The notes under the pieces are model-generated. The model worked only from the letters and a program-made list of their open reading frames with translations. It made no database searches and was not told the origin of the DNA. Below are positions 1 to 11,500 of a DNA stretch of 60,000 bases, piece by piece. The number at the start of each line of letters is the position of its first letter. The first letter of the stretch is position 1. Location of the stretch: assembly GCF_030272615.1 (NCBI RefSeq), contig NC_081410.1, forward strand, positions 285,139,957-285,199,956, given 5' to 3'. Made by a program: the position numbers and the translations under genes. This DNA comes from Cryptomeria japonica (taxonomy: Eukaryota > Streptophyta > Pinopsida > Cupressales > Cupressaceae).

Positions 1-721
1 TCGCATCCAAAACCCTAAGATCAGGAGGTAAAATCGCGAAATGTAAAAAAAACTTCTGCCACAAAAACTGCCGCCACAGTAGACAGAAGAAAAAAAACAC
101 ACACAAGTCGCGAGTCCCGTTGTCGAGGGAAAATTGCAAACAAAACAAAATGCGGCAAAAAAATAAACACCCAAAATTGCGTCGGAAAATTTTCGCACGT
201 GCATGAAAAATTTGTGGCTCAGATAAATGCCAAACAGAGACTAAGGGTAGCCAAGGTCGCGTGGGCAGTCTGTAGATAAAAACAAAAATCGCACAGTAAA
301 AAAAACGCCTCCATCGCTACTAAATAGAAAAAAACACAACCCAAAAAAGACAAAGGTCGCGCGAAACGGCGCCAAAACCCAACCAATCACAAAACAAAAC
401 ACAACCCTAAATCGCGAAAAATAACAGCTCGCCCAGCAAAAACTATTATCCAAAAAATGTGACAAGCAAAAAAAACGAAAAAATCGAAATTCTCAAAAGA
501 AGAAACCTCGAACTTTTTTAATAAAAAAATCTAACAAAAAATTTTTGGAAATTATTTCCATGTAGAGAGGCTACGAATTTTCCTTAAAAAATTTGCCAAA
601 TTCTAAATAACCCCATCAAACCTTATTATGCAACAAAAACAGAAATTTTAAGTTCATAAAATCAAACTCGGGTCATTTTAGTTCCAAGTTTGATCAAAAT
701 ATCCTAGTAGGGGATATTACA
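1..721 (-). mobile_element. LTR fragment, minus orientation, cut by window start
   Basis: Read on the minus strand, the segment begins TGTAATATCCCC at 721, a TG-initial LTR start of gypsy type. It continues into T-rich sequence with many tcgcg and aattttt motifs. Part of it resembles the leader of the copia-like element at 13957-14600 (the stretch around gatggg.ttt..ga.tttggc.aatt). The short ORF at 241-465 has no protein character. The right edge abuts hAT sequence exactly at 721/722, which fits an LTR element inserted into the transposase gene. The other LTR and target duplication are outside the window. Confidence 0.45.
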
Positions 722-1546
722 AAAGGAATCCTCAAACCTATTGAGACTAGGTATGTCAATTATTTAATTTTGTTAGAGAGGCTGCTTGAGGTGCAGGAGG
801 CTCTAGTTTTGATGATGGTTGATTCAAAGTGGAGTAGATGGACTACTACAAACACAATTGAAAGAAAAACTATCAAGAAAAAGATCCTCAATCATGGTGG
901 TCCATTGTGAGGTAAGAAATTGCTCGTTTTGTTAATAAATTGATTGCAGATTTTATTATTAAATTTACGATTCTAATTTTCTAACTTTAGTTTGCAAATA
1001 CGTTTTCTCCTTCATCTAACCTATTGTAGATGTCATTAGATATACCAATATGAACTTTTCTAGTCTTGGAGACATTTATGAGACATTTGAAAATATACTT
1101 AGGGATGAAGCAAACAATTTGAAATAGGGATCCTATTTTGGGATTATATGAGCAACATATTACACCCATTGTGATCCAGTGGTGTAACACTATGAACACC
1201 CCACTTCATATGGCAACCTCTTCTCTAAATCCCAAATGATATGCACCAAACACTGGTAGGTTTCCTCCTTGTGATGATGAAGAGGTGAAATAAGGGTTAA
1301 TAAAAGGCCCTTTCAAAGATGTATTTAGATGCGGAGTCAACTATACTTCGCACACAATGGTTGTCTTTACTAATCTTTGTGGTCCAACATTTAGCAAACT
1401 AGAGGCAAAGATAGATAGACCTACATTAGCTCAAACTAATCCTATTGAATGGTAGACATGGCACAGCAAGGATACAATAGAGTTGAAGATGTTCACTATT
1501 TGCCTCATTTCATAGGTTGTCAATTCCTCTGCCACAAAAAATGAAT
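722..1546 (+). pseudogene. decayed hAT transposase (DUF659/hAT dimerisation region)
   Basis: Reading across frames, the plus strand gives hAT landmarks in order: RYVNYFILLERLLEVQEAL with MMVDSKW (about 748-840), SSLGDIYETFENILRD (about 1057-1107), a segment NTPLHMATSSLNPK and YAPNTGRFPP (about 1193-1263), then AQTNPIEW and a WH...T.EL....LISQVVNSSA segment (about 1431-1530) that leads into the C-terminal dimerisation domain of plant hAT transposases. There are several stops and frame changes, so it is inactive. It is truncated on the left by the LTR at 721 and ends near 1546 before the last dimerisation segment. Family assignment rests on motif order, not on an alignment. Confidence 0.75.
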
Positions 1547-3734
1547 TTTATGTGTGCAGATAGCTTCCAGATTGATACTATTAGTTTGCCATAACCTTGA
1601 GAAGTGTAATTGTGCCGATACATAATACTGAATTTTATGTGCATAAATAGTTTCCAGCTATGATACCAAATTCGTAACTGCAGCCTCAGAATTGAGTTTG
1701 TCTCTGGGTTCGAACCCAGACCGAACTCAGCGAAACCCAGGCGTTTCCAGCACCGTGTGCGTCCAAAAAAGAGCCCCACAAGTCAAAAAAAAAAATTTAA
1801 AAATTAAAAATGCCCCCTCCCAACCCTATTTTCATCCTACCTTTCCTTCTTTTTGTCATTTCACCTCATTTTTTCAACACAAAATTTGCATTCTCACCAT
1901 TTATTTCTCTTAGTTGATTTTGAAGGTTGCTGATTTAGATGCTATAGTTGATACTTGAACACATGTGTGTGTGTATGGACATACCCGTACCCATACCCAA
2001 GGAAAAAAAAATTGCCATACAAGCATAACCAAATCCATATCCATATCCGTACCCATATCTGTACACAAATCAGCAATGTAGGTTTCTAGATTGATGCTGT
2101 CTTCCATACCCCTTATGACATATTTTGTTATGTTAGATGAAGACATGGAAACAAGAAAGCAAACGGAATTGGAAGAAAGAATCCTTGTGTCAGGAAATGG
2201 GTGGTGATTGAAGTCCTGAGGGAAGTATTAATCATGGCTGGGCCTAAAGGGCAGTGTAAGTTTGAAGGATCGCCTGATGATCACATCAGCTATATTGCTG
2301 AAATATTTCAGCTGGTGCTGCTGAGATAATTTTGGTGCACATTTGTGATGTAGAGTCCCATGAATTTTTTAAATGATGCAATTTAATTTTAACCATTACC
2401 AATATTTAGGAGATGTGAGTGAGGATACAATTTTTGCACAAGAGTTTTGGTTGGTTGTAATTATACTTTTAGTACCTTAATATTCTCTGCATTTTCTACA
2501 AAACTATAGTCCCCAGCACCTACCTATCTCCAAAAAAAATTCCCATAAACAGTCGCTGTTCCTGATTTTCAGGTAAAGATATTTTTATTTATTGATTTCT
2601 GTTTTAGAATTTCAGGTGACCACTTGAAGAAGAAATTCCAGAGCAGGAGTCCTCCTGTGCACTTACTATCGGAAAGCATTGGAAAAGCAAGGGTGGTAAG
2701 TGTCTTTTGAATCCTTGGGGACAGGATAGGGAGTTAAAAGCTAGGAATAAGTGAGGAATATTTAAAAGCATGGCAGGTTCAGAAAGGTAATCATAGTGAC
2801 TAAAGTAAATAAAAAGGATTCATCTCAAGACTTGATACATTGAAAAACTGGTGTGAGAATATGCCCTGGCATAAAAAATCATGGAAAAGATATAATAGTT
2901 TTTAAATATTCAAAAAGTGGTTAAAATGTGAAGCAAGCTTTCATGTGGAAAGGGTTTAAGAAAGAAGGTTTTCAATGTGTGATCAAGGGCAAGGGAGATT
3001 TTGTGCCTCAGGATGAAGCTTCTTTTGTGCACAAAAAATTATTTTTCTGTTTTATGTCTTTGCTCTAATGGGCTCATCTACTTTAAAATAAACGTTTTTA
3101 ATCATTATGACTCTGTTTGGGCAGCATTACTAAGTCCACTGCTGCTTGAGCCAACCTTGGGAGCTAAATTGCACCATTTTCAATTATTAATCCCATGAAT
3201 GACTCCATGTTCATTTCTTGATTTTCTATTAAATCAAAAGCCCTATTGTGGTTTGGAGTGGCATGTCATATACTGACATTTTGCTAGCAAACCCTGCAAG
3301 AATCTTATTGGAACTGAGAGCATTACTCTCAGATTGATGCAAGAAAGGTAACAGACATCCAGGCATCTCTCAGTGATCATTACTTTCAGTAGATGTCTAG
3401 AACAAAAACTATATTCTACAATAATGAACCTGCAAATCATACTCAAGTTCAGCTCTATATAGAAACTGCCTCCTGTCATAAAATAGCCTAGGCAGATCAA
3501 GTCATGCTACATACTCTTGTGCGTTGCACACACTCCCTATCGCCGACAAGGTCCCCCTCTTTAATTTTCAGCCTTCGTCTTGCTGAGTTTTGATTTTTTT
3601 TATTTTTGTCCGCCGTCCCTTTTGTTGGGATCCAGGAAGTGGTGAAGCAATAAGCTTTGTGGTCGTTAAAGAAGGGCGTGTTTGGATTTTAAGTCGCATA
3701 GCCTGGGAGTTCTACGCAGAGAGTTTCGCATTTT
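1547..3734. other. non-coding stretch, nothing recognised
   Basis: Short ORFs here have no recognisable protein content. The only structure seen is a degenerate run of ccatac/ccgtac/ccatat hexamers around 1975-2065. The stretch lies on the 3' side of the SAC gene exons and is probably part of its next intron. Confidence 0.5.
1694..1728. repeat. perfect 18-bp palindrome inside a longer cruciform
   Basis: TCTGGGTTCGAACCCAGA (1703-1720) is its own reverse complement. Outer arms GAGTT (1694-1698) and AACTC (1724-1728) extend the stem after a short mismatched gap. The core contains a GGTTCGAA string like a tRNA B box, but no tRNA fold surrounds it. Confidence 0.8.
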
Positions 3735-3808
3735 GAATACCCAAAATCAAACAAAGGGAAACCTAGTTTTTGAATACCCAAAATCAAACAAAGGGAAACC
3801 TAGTTTTA
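3735..3808 (+). repeat. 37-bp direct tandem duplication
   Basis: The unit beginning gaatacccaaaatcaaac occurs at 3735 and again at 3772 with no visible difference, a recent-looking slippage duplication at the edge of the repeat-rich leader that follows. Confidence 0.85.
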
Positions 3809-3829
3809 AAGCCTGAGAGTCTGCCAGGT

Positions 3830-5110
3830 AGGCAACAATGTCAATTCCAAAACCTTGCGAAATGGCGCCTTTTGGGCCGATTTTTGCCATAAAGTAAAAT
3901 GCCTAAGTTTCAAGAGTTTGCAAAATTCCTCAGAAGGCCGAATTTCGCCACATGGAGGTAAAACGTCCAAGTGTGAAAAGTTGCAAAAGTGCCATTTTGT
4001 CCGATTTTTGAGGCATAGAGGTAAAACGTTAAAACTCATAAACTTTTCAAAAGGGCCTTTTAGGCCGAATTTCAAACCAAGTCATAAAGCGTTAAAAACT
4101 AAAGAACTTTTCAAAACACGCCTTTGGTCCAATTTCGAGGCCTACAAGTAAAAACGTTAAAACTCATAAACTTTTCAAAATGCTCTTTTGGCCCAAGATT
4201 CGCCAAATACAAGTTAAAACTTAAAAGAAGTTTGCAAAAGTGCCTTTTGGGCCGATTTTCAGGGCATGGAGTAAAAGCGTCAAATTTAATAAAGTTTTCA
4301 ACAAGGACTTTTAGGCCCGATTTTGGCCAAATAAGAAGAAAAGCGTCTAAGTCAAAAAACCTTGCAAAATCACTATTTGCCCCGAGTTCCAAAACCAAGT
4401 GAAGGCGTTGTAACTTAGAACTTTTCAGAATGTGCTTTTGCCCTGAAATGCTGGTTTTTTTTTAAAACGGTGTTAAGTTTAGTATTTGCAAAACTCTCTT
4501 TTATCTCGAAAATTGCCAAAGAGAGTGAAAGTCGCGATAAGAAAGGAAGGCGTTAGGTTTTATAAATCTGCATTTCATCTCCTCCTATGGGCAAGCATTG
4601 ATGAAGTTGGAAATCGCGAAATAAAAAGGGGTGTTAAACTGGTGTTTACATTTGTAGCTTTTACCCCAAAAATCAAGAAGGGTGGAAATCGCGTAGTCCA
4701 TAGGCAGCGTTTTAACTCTTTCAAGCTCGCAAAAATCCTTGCATTCTGAAATCGCAAATCAAAAGTAAGGTGTTGAAAGTTGAAAAGTTTGCAAAAGCTT
4801 GTTTTGCCCCAAAATTGGGCGAACCAAGGATTCGCGCAAGTTATATGTAAGGAGCTTAGTCTCAAAACCCTGAAAATCTCCCAGCTTGGAAACCGCAAAA
4901 GTCTGCATTCCATCTTGTTTAGCCGAAAATACCAATCACGGAAGAGGTTGAGTATTAGACTCTCTCGTTTTCACGAAAACCCTTGCATTCTGAAAACGCA
5001 AGTTAGAAGAATAGGGAGGCAGCATCTTACCTCAGCAATTTGCAAAACCTGGCAGTCCAATATCGTGCGGGAAAGAAAAAAGTAAGGCACAACACTTTGC
5101 AAAAGCGCCT
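3830..5110 (+). repeat. degenerate tandem array (about 64-bp units) upstream of ORF copy P1
   Basis: A box of the form CCTTTTGGGCCGATTTT recurs near 3863, 3930, 3992, 4053, 4122, 4182, 4240, 4307, 4372 and 4434, about 58-69 bp apart. Each is preceded by AACTTTTCAAAA-like sequence and followed by GTAAAACGT-like sequence. From 4480 to 5110 the pattern fades but the tcgc/cgaaa flavour persists. Long ORFs on both strands here are by-products of the repeat. It looks like the untranslated leader of the LTR element that carries the ORF at 5535-7346. Confidence 0.7.
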
Positions 5111-5534
5111 AAGCCTCCGAAGTTCGTTCATCAATTAGGCAATTCGCCAAGTATGATTCAATTCTCTCCTTCAAATCATTATTTATGCGAAATTGGTCGT
5201 CTATTTGAAAGCATTAAACATAGCGTAATGGCAAGGCAAAATTCAGACTTGGGGAAATTTTGAACATTTTGGAAAACTGAACTATAGCCAAGTGACAAAT
5301 TTTAAACAAAGAGCTTAATTCCCTATTTCATAGCATTTCACTTCCAAATTAATCAGGCTCTTTTATTGAAGCACCATACTTTGTTCAAATTTCAGTTTTC
5401 CCATTCATCCTTATGTACTGACATCATCATCTATTTTGACTAACCTGTTTGTTTCCTTCATCTCGTCTCATAATCCACATCCGGTTGTGCAGGATAAATG
5501 CCTAAATCGGCGGTAGAATCCTCAAAAACACCTG

Positions 5535-7346
5535 ATGCAACCGGAACATCTCGGGTCTCTAAATCTGACATTCCCCGCAAAGGCCAGAATGAAGTACCAG
5601 TACCAAAGGGGAGGAGTGAGGGAGTCAAAAGTCCAAAGCATATGGGAAAACATAGGTGATACTGATTTGGGCCACATAGACATTCAGGACTTCAGAGACC
5701 GGGTATATTCTCATAACGCCTATGGCAAGCCCAAGCGCATGATGGAAAGTGGTATCGCTCAGGCGGCAGGTTTCCCTCCATCCGTGCAGAATTATGAGCT
5801 AGTAGTTGAGGCTGCCCGACATTATCAACCAGAGACCAGATTAGTGATTCTAGAAAATATGGTGCTAGCTGACTTCACACCTGAGGCCATTGGGGATGCA
5901 TTTGACATCCCGTTTCCCGATAATCCTATTGCTACAACTATAGATGAGGCGCAGGTTGCTTACGACATGAACCCTGCTAAATGCAAGACATTGATAAACG
6001 AAGAATGGTATAAGGAGAGAAGGCCTCCGAGTATTAGGATCAGTAAAAAGACCCCCAGAAGTGACTTTCATAACGAGCATGGTGATATGGTCACCTTACT
6101 CAGTCGGGTTATGGGACTCCCTCAGTCTAACTTTTTTGAGGAATGGATGTTCTACTTTACGGAGCATCGAAGGAAGAGGTTGAGAGACCCAAAAAGAAGA
6201 GGAAGAAAGCCAGAGCTAATAGAGGGACTCGGACGTCAAAAAGAACTAGAAGGGGAAAGATCCCTATCAGAAGGCCGAAAGTCAATTCATCATCCAAAGA
6301 CCCCAGTTCCGTGGATGACGTAGTCGAGCTTGACTATATACCTGCTCCACCCTCCCAGAGTGATGTGGATGCGTTCGAGGCTAATAATCCTCTAGCACAA
6401 GGTGACCAGATGCAGAGGTCGGGATCATTGGTTCTAATGAACCTGGAAACCAAGTTGAGGAGGGAGAAATTCCACCTAATCAAGAGGCTGGTAATCATGA
6501 ACTCACACAAGGGAGTCGGCATGAATTACAATTGAATAGCGTCGGCAAAGATGACACCACCGTCGAAGGAGACACAAGGCTGATGAGACCCATGAGCCAG
6601 ACAGAATTGAAGAGCAACCATCACAAGGGGATACCCGACAGTTGTTCAGTGAGGTAGGGGAGAACTCAACTATAAGTAAAGGGCTGGATACTCCATCTGT
6701 TCCTTCTATGACAGATCAATTGCAGATAGGCAGTGAGCCAGCTGAAACCTCTAAGGAGCAGAGTGCGAATCTGGCCATAACATCCGGGCAGATCATCCCA
6801 CAAGATTGGCTAGTTGCTCGTGCATAGCGAAAAGCAGCCATCAAGCCGCCTATCAACTTGGAGGATATCTTCTCTCGCATAGGGGAAACAAAATCCAAAG
6901 GCAAGAAGAAGCCCAAGACCTACTCCCGGATCATCAAGGATGAGCAAAGGACCCGCACCATCCATATCGCTACCCCACCTGTCGATAAGCCAGCAGATCA
7001 AATTGCATTGGTCGATTATAGCATTGCAACCATCTCGATAGGGCAAGCCACCAAAGAGCAAGAAAGGGAAGAGTTCAAGGACTCCGTGCAGAATATGCTC
7101 AGGCAACTCGACGAAATGATTGCTGAGAGAAACATGTACCGATTTCGTGCTGAGCAGGCTGAGGGGTATATTGATCACCTGCTAAAACCATTGCAACATG
7201 CCCCTAAATCCCATGTTCCCCCATTGGCATTGGCACAAAGGACTACAATAGAGTTTGAAGGAGCACATGATACCGCCAAAGCTGTCAAGGCATGGTGCTC
7301 TCATAAAGTGCAAGTTTCTTTTAAAATCTTAAAAAGCAGTTTTTAG
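5535..7346 (+). pseudogene. unrecognised retroelement ORF, copy P1 (broken)
   Basis: I do not recognise a characterised family. The first 200 or so codons (5580-6160) are open: a segment with DTDLGHIDIQDFRDRV, then FTPEAIGDAFDIPFPD and MVTLLSRVMGLPQSNFFEEW. These match in order the ORF at 26989-27560 ([46 protein letters not shown]), so this is a protein family and not chance. After 6160 the reading shifts frame to a very basic stretch (PKKKRKKARANRGTRTSKR), then acidic and Pro/Ser-rich sequence. After an in-frame TAG at 6825 follow INLEDIFSRIGE, a KKPKTYSRI segment and a predicted coiled coil (EQEREEFKDSVQNMLRQLDE). Relative to the other copy the part after FEEW is deleted. The shape (gag-position ORF after a repeat leader, basic region, coiled coil) suggests a structural ORF of a non-autonomous LTR element; that role is inferred. 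Confidence 0.6.
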
Positions 7347-8167
7347 GCATAAAGTTCATTTCTAACTACCAAAACAGTTGTAAATCTTGAGCTCCATGCA
7401 TGTGCACTTTTTGGAGCAGCTTTTTGGTAGTTATTAATTACCTTTTTGGGTAGTCATTGTTTCTCCTTTTGTTGTTGTTGATATTTTGCCTCCCATTTAT
7501 GGGTATGGGCAGTTTTGATATAGGATGAATCTGGCCCACTTATTCAAGTTTAAATCTTGGCCATTCATCCGTTTTTGGGAATCTATATAAAGGAATTAGT
7601 TCCTCTTTGCAAGGGAGAAAAAACAAAGATTGTTGCAGAAACTCTGGCAAAATACATACAGGATTTAATGGAAATTAAAGTTGTGTTTGTTCTACTGTGA
7701 GGGCATGGTCCTCTTCTCCATTTATTTCATATTTCTACAACTGTATTTAATTTCAGACAGTTATTTAGGCATATATTTGATGGAAAATCTTGGTTCATAC
7801 CATTAGGAAATAGTTGATTATTGTTTCCTCTGCATGGTTAGTCTGAACCCTTTTGTGCTAAGTTCAGTTATTAAATTTGGATGAATAGGTGTAAGAATCT
7901 ATCGTTCATATCTAATAAACTTGAAAATTCTAAATCCTTAGATGATTGCACTACTTTTTACCTAGTTGTGCTAATTAGCTGGCGAAGTAATTTCTAGTTA
8001 TTTTGAGATTTCTGTCTCTGTGTTGAAATATGTTGTCTTAGTTAGAATTAGTTAGTTGTTCTTATTCACCCTTTATCCCTCTCTCCTTTTTTCTTTTTTC
8101 ATTAAAGAAACCATACAGTCAAGCTGAAAAAGTATCAATCAGAGGCAAAATCAAATGATATAGGACT
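7347..8167. other. AT-rich region after P1, possible 3' LTR
   Basis: No coding signal. A TATA-like TATATAA (7585-7590) with A-rich sequence about 30 bp downstream resembles an LTR promoter/R region, which would fit the 3' LTR of the element carrying P1. I could not find a matching copy upstream of the leader, so boundaries are not set. Confidence 0.3.
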
Positions 8168-8423
8168 GTTAAACTCTAGGGAACCTCTACGAAACCGATC
8201 CTGTCTAACCATAAGTCCCCTTGTGTTTCCAGCAAAACACATCAAACTACTAGGCTATCCTGCAGTCAAGACCTGACAACCAAAACATTGAGGTAATCCC
8301 CATTGATCAAATTAACACAGCATTAGGGGTTTCCTTATCTCAAGAGAGGATAGGATTCTTAGTATTTCTATTATGTGCTGGCAGGATGAAGTCGTAAGTT
8401 CCACGACTTTAGACACGTCAACA
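8168..8423 (-). mobile_element. terminal-repeat remnant (TGTTGACGTG family), copy 3
   Basis: Read on the minus strand from 8423 it starts TGTTGACGTGTCTAAAGTCG. It follows the same course as the ends at 40613 and 45444, including GGATAG, GATGTGTTTTGCTGG and CACAAGGGG. It is more diverged than those two are from each other and stops near 8168. It lies about 60 bp from the SAC exon at 8483-8555. Confidence 0.7.
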
Positions 8424-8482
8424 CATACATAAGAAGGAAAATAGATAGCAGAAAATAAGCAGGTCTAGTTTTCATGATATAC

Positions 8483-8555
8483 CTTACAAAATCACCTTTC
8501 AGTGCAGGTGTTCCAGAATACTGGATGCTTATTTCATCTCCATGGTTTGCCCACA
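8483..8555 (-). CDS. SAC phosphatase exon ([15 protein letters not shown] segment)
   Basis: The 73-nt exon encodes [20 protein letters not shown] then DFVR in phase 1-2. This is the highly conserved WA..GD..S..Y.GT..LK.DF.R motif of the SAC domain. The acceptor is tttttgcag and the donor gtatat. The next exon, expected to encode the segment that follows DFVRY, is not between 1 and 8480, so the following intron is at least 8.4 kb or the gene is cut. Confidence 0.94.
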
Positions 8556-11500
8556 CTGCAAAAAAAATAGAGGATGTCTAAAATAAGAATAAAAAGTAGA
8601 TTGACCAAAAGTAGAGACAGTCAAAGCACAATTTTCTCGAATTCTGAATCCTATTGAGACTAATTTAGTTAGCAACAATGTTTATTGTATGCCATGCAAG
8701 AAACTAAATTATTGCTTGGCATAATCAGCAAATTAAATTCTTCCCTCACAATAAGTTGATTAAGAAATAATCCCTCATAATGACGATGCCCAAAAATGAT
8801 TTTCAGTATGTGGCAGCCTATACGGAATGTCAATAAAAAACTCACAGATTTTGAAAAGATTATCAAAACTCGTGTGCTGGCTTATATTTTGACTTTGTTG
8901 CAATATTTCAATCTGGTGAAGTTGGGTTTCCAGAGATTTCCTTCCCAGCATACTCTGCATTTCAAAAAGAAGCTGAATAATAAATACTTTATTCACCTGT
9001 CGATGTAAAGGTACAAGTACAGGTACCAGTGCAAAGCCAGTGACACCACTGAAATCAAGATACATAACTACAGGAGTTAGACTTTATTATATATAAATAT
9101 GGTAACAAGAACATGGGGGAAGGGAATGATGTCTCTGTCCCTATAATAAAGTTTCCTGCAAACTATTATTCTGATGCTTGGAGGGAATACAAAAAGAGAA
9201 ATATTCTAAAATTCCAAATCAGATTTGATTTCACTCCAATAGCATGAATCATCAACAATTTAACTTAAATTCCCTTTAATTGTAATTTCCAGCACTAACT
9301 ACTACAGTGAACTTTAGTATCCCAGCAGAAAAAAATTCTTTAAACTTTCAAGTCAATTGAATCTTATAAAACTAGTTGATGCATAAACAACTACAATGCT
9401 GTGGAAACATTAACAGAACAAAATTTATTCAAGACTATAAAATGGTACATTACATTGGCACTTGAAGAGAAGAACACCAAAAGAAATAACAAACTCTTCC
9501 AGTGAACTTCCATTCAAGAGGACTCCATCATCATACAAATGACTAACAACGCATGGTAACTGATTATGCATTTTCAATAGTATATGCATTCCCTACTCCA
9601 TACATCCTTTAAAAATTTAAGTTTTTAAACTGTACAAATGAAGATGCAGTTGTACCCCTACCTATTACTCAAAAATATACAGAATGAAGCCTCGAAGGAC
9701 CAAGGTGCATGGTGTAAATCATAGAACATCAGAGTGCCCCATCAAAAAAGGACTCTTAAACAACTGATAAGGAAAGGAAGTTCTAACATTTTGTTCCTCA
9801 ACAAGACGAAATGGTCAGAGGAAACGATGAAAGAGTACACCAAGCACATTCAGAAGCAAGCAGAGGTTTCTTTGATGGCAGCACAAAGCAAACAGCAACT
9901 CAGAAAATTAGCACCTATTGGAGAAAGCTCAGTCTGTATTTACAGCACTTAACTGCTTAGATCCAAGGAAAAGTAACACATGTATATGGATGGCCACATG
10001 CAGCAACAACCAGAAGACAGCTGTGGGAGGAACTCATGAACTTCTGTGAGAGAGAAAGACAAAGGCTTGATTCTAGTACAGAGCTTCAACATGAGTATAA
10101 CTAGTGACAAAACAGATTGCACATCAAACTCTGATTTCCTCCCTGCAAAGTACCTTTAGGATGGTAAACCCAATTACAAAGTATAACTGCAGAACAAGGA
10201 ACAAAATCTGATTGCATAAGGCTGGCCCATCATCTGCTAGAATATTCTTTACTATCCCAACATTATGAAACTGAAGAAAATGTTTTTAAATCACCAGGAT
10301 CAGACCACTGACAAATACACCTGCCTACTAAGAGAAAATGTAGCTTAGTCAAAAAATGATGGAACCTACCAATCCAAGGCAGCTTAAAGGCATGGACAAG
10401 TTCAAAAGCTAAAACATAGAATCCAAAAGAATAGAAATAAAATGTAATTGGAAGCCCTTTCAGAGATTAGAGAAATTGATGAGGCATAACTCCAGCGCAC
10501 GACACTATCCAGATGGAAAGTTAAGGATGAACTTTTTGGAAAAGAGAAGGATCTGAGTTGGGATTTAAAGTAAACGCTGCTGGAGGAAAATACCTACCTC
10601 AAATAGAGATCAAGAATAACATGACTCAGGACAGGAAAATAAGAACAAGTGATATTTACATAAATCTGTGGCAGCAAGGAGGAACATCAACAGATTCAAA
10701 AACTTGTTACATCTGAATGGACAAATTTTAAATTTAAACCCACAAATCAGAGAGGGCAATAACAAATTCTTCAAAGAACTTTTTACTGATCCTCAAATTG
10801 ATACGAGAGCTCTGCAAGCCTAAGCAAGACACCAAATGTCAAAACTCATTACCAAGGAGCACAATGAGATACTTATAAAAAGCTTTCCTAGCCTTTACTT
10901 GGGATTTTGGAATGCAGAATATAGATGGAATTGCGATTTAATGTTGGAGTGCTCAAAGTAAATCCTCAGGAATACCATTATTCAAAGTTAAAACCATAGA
11001 TGGAAAACTCAAACTCGGCAGCCCAAAATTTTGACATTGACTGGGGACTTGGCAAAATCTCGGCAAAACTTGGCAAAATAATATATATAATAACACAAAA
11101 AAAGGAAGCTAATGCATTTAGAGAACACATAAGTCTATACTGATCATCATTTTGTCATCATTCAAATATTACACCTGTCATATGCAAATCAATTATGCCT
11201 TCATTTATCATATCCCCCCATTTATATTAGAATTAATTTTGCCTTGTAATATATTAAAATCATATTAAATTCAAAATCAGAAACATTGACTTATTAAATT
11301 CATTATATTATATTATTTCATCAATTTAATGGAATTTACATTCTATATGTATAAACAATGTTAAAATATATATTATATTATTAATAATTTAAATTTCATA
11401 TTTTGACAGATAATTATTATATTCCCTCAGCCTGATAGCCATTTATATGAAATGGTGGCTTGATATTAATTAATCCCATAGGAATGAAAGGTCTCAAAAC

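Noticed and set aside
1704-1719. GGTTCGAACC as a tRNA T-arm or B box
   Set aside because: No acceptor, D or anticodon stem can be placed at tRNA distance; the site is better explained as a palindrome.
3806-5085. Several 90-110-codon ORFs on both strands
   Set aside because: They overlap each other on opposite strands and follow the periodic leader repeat; composition explains the lack of stops.
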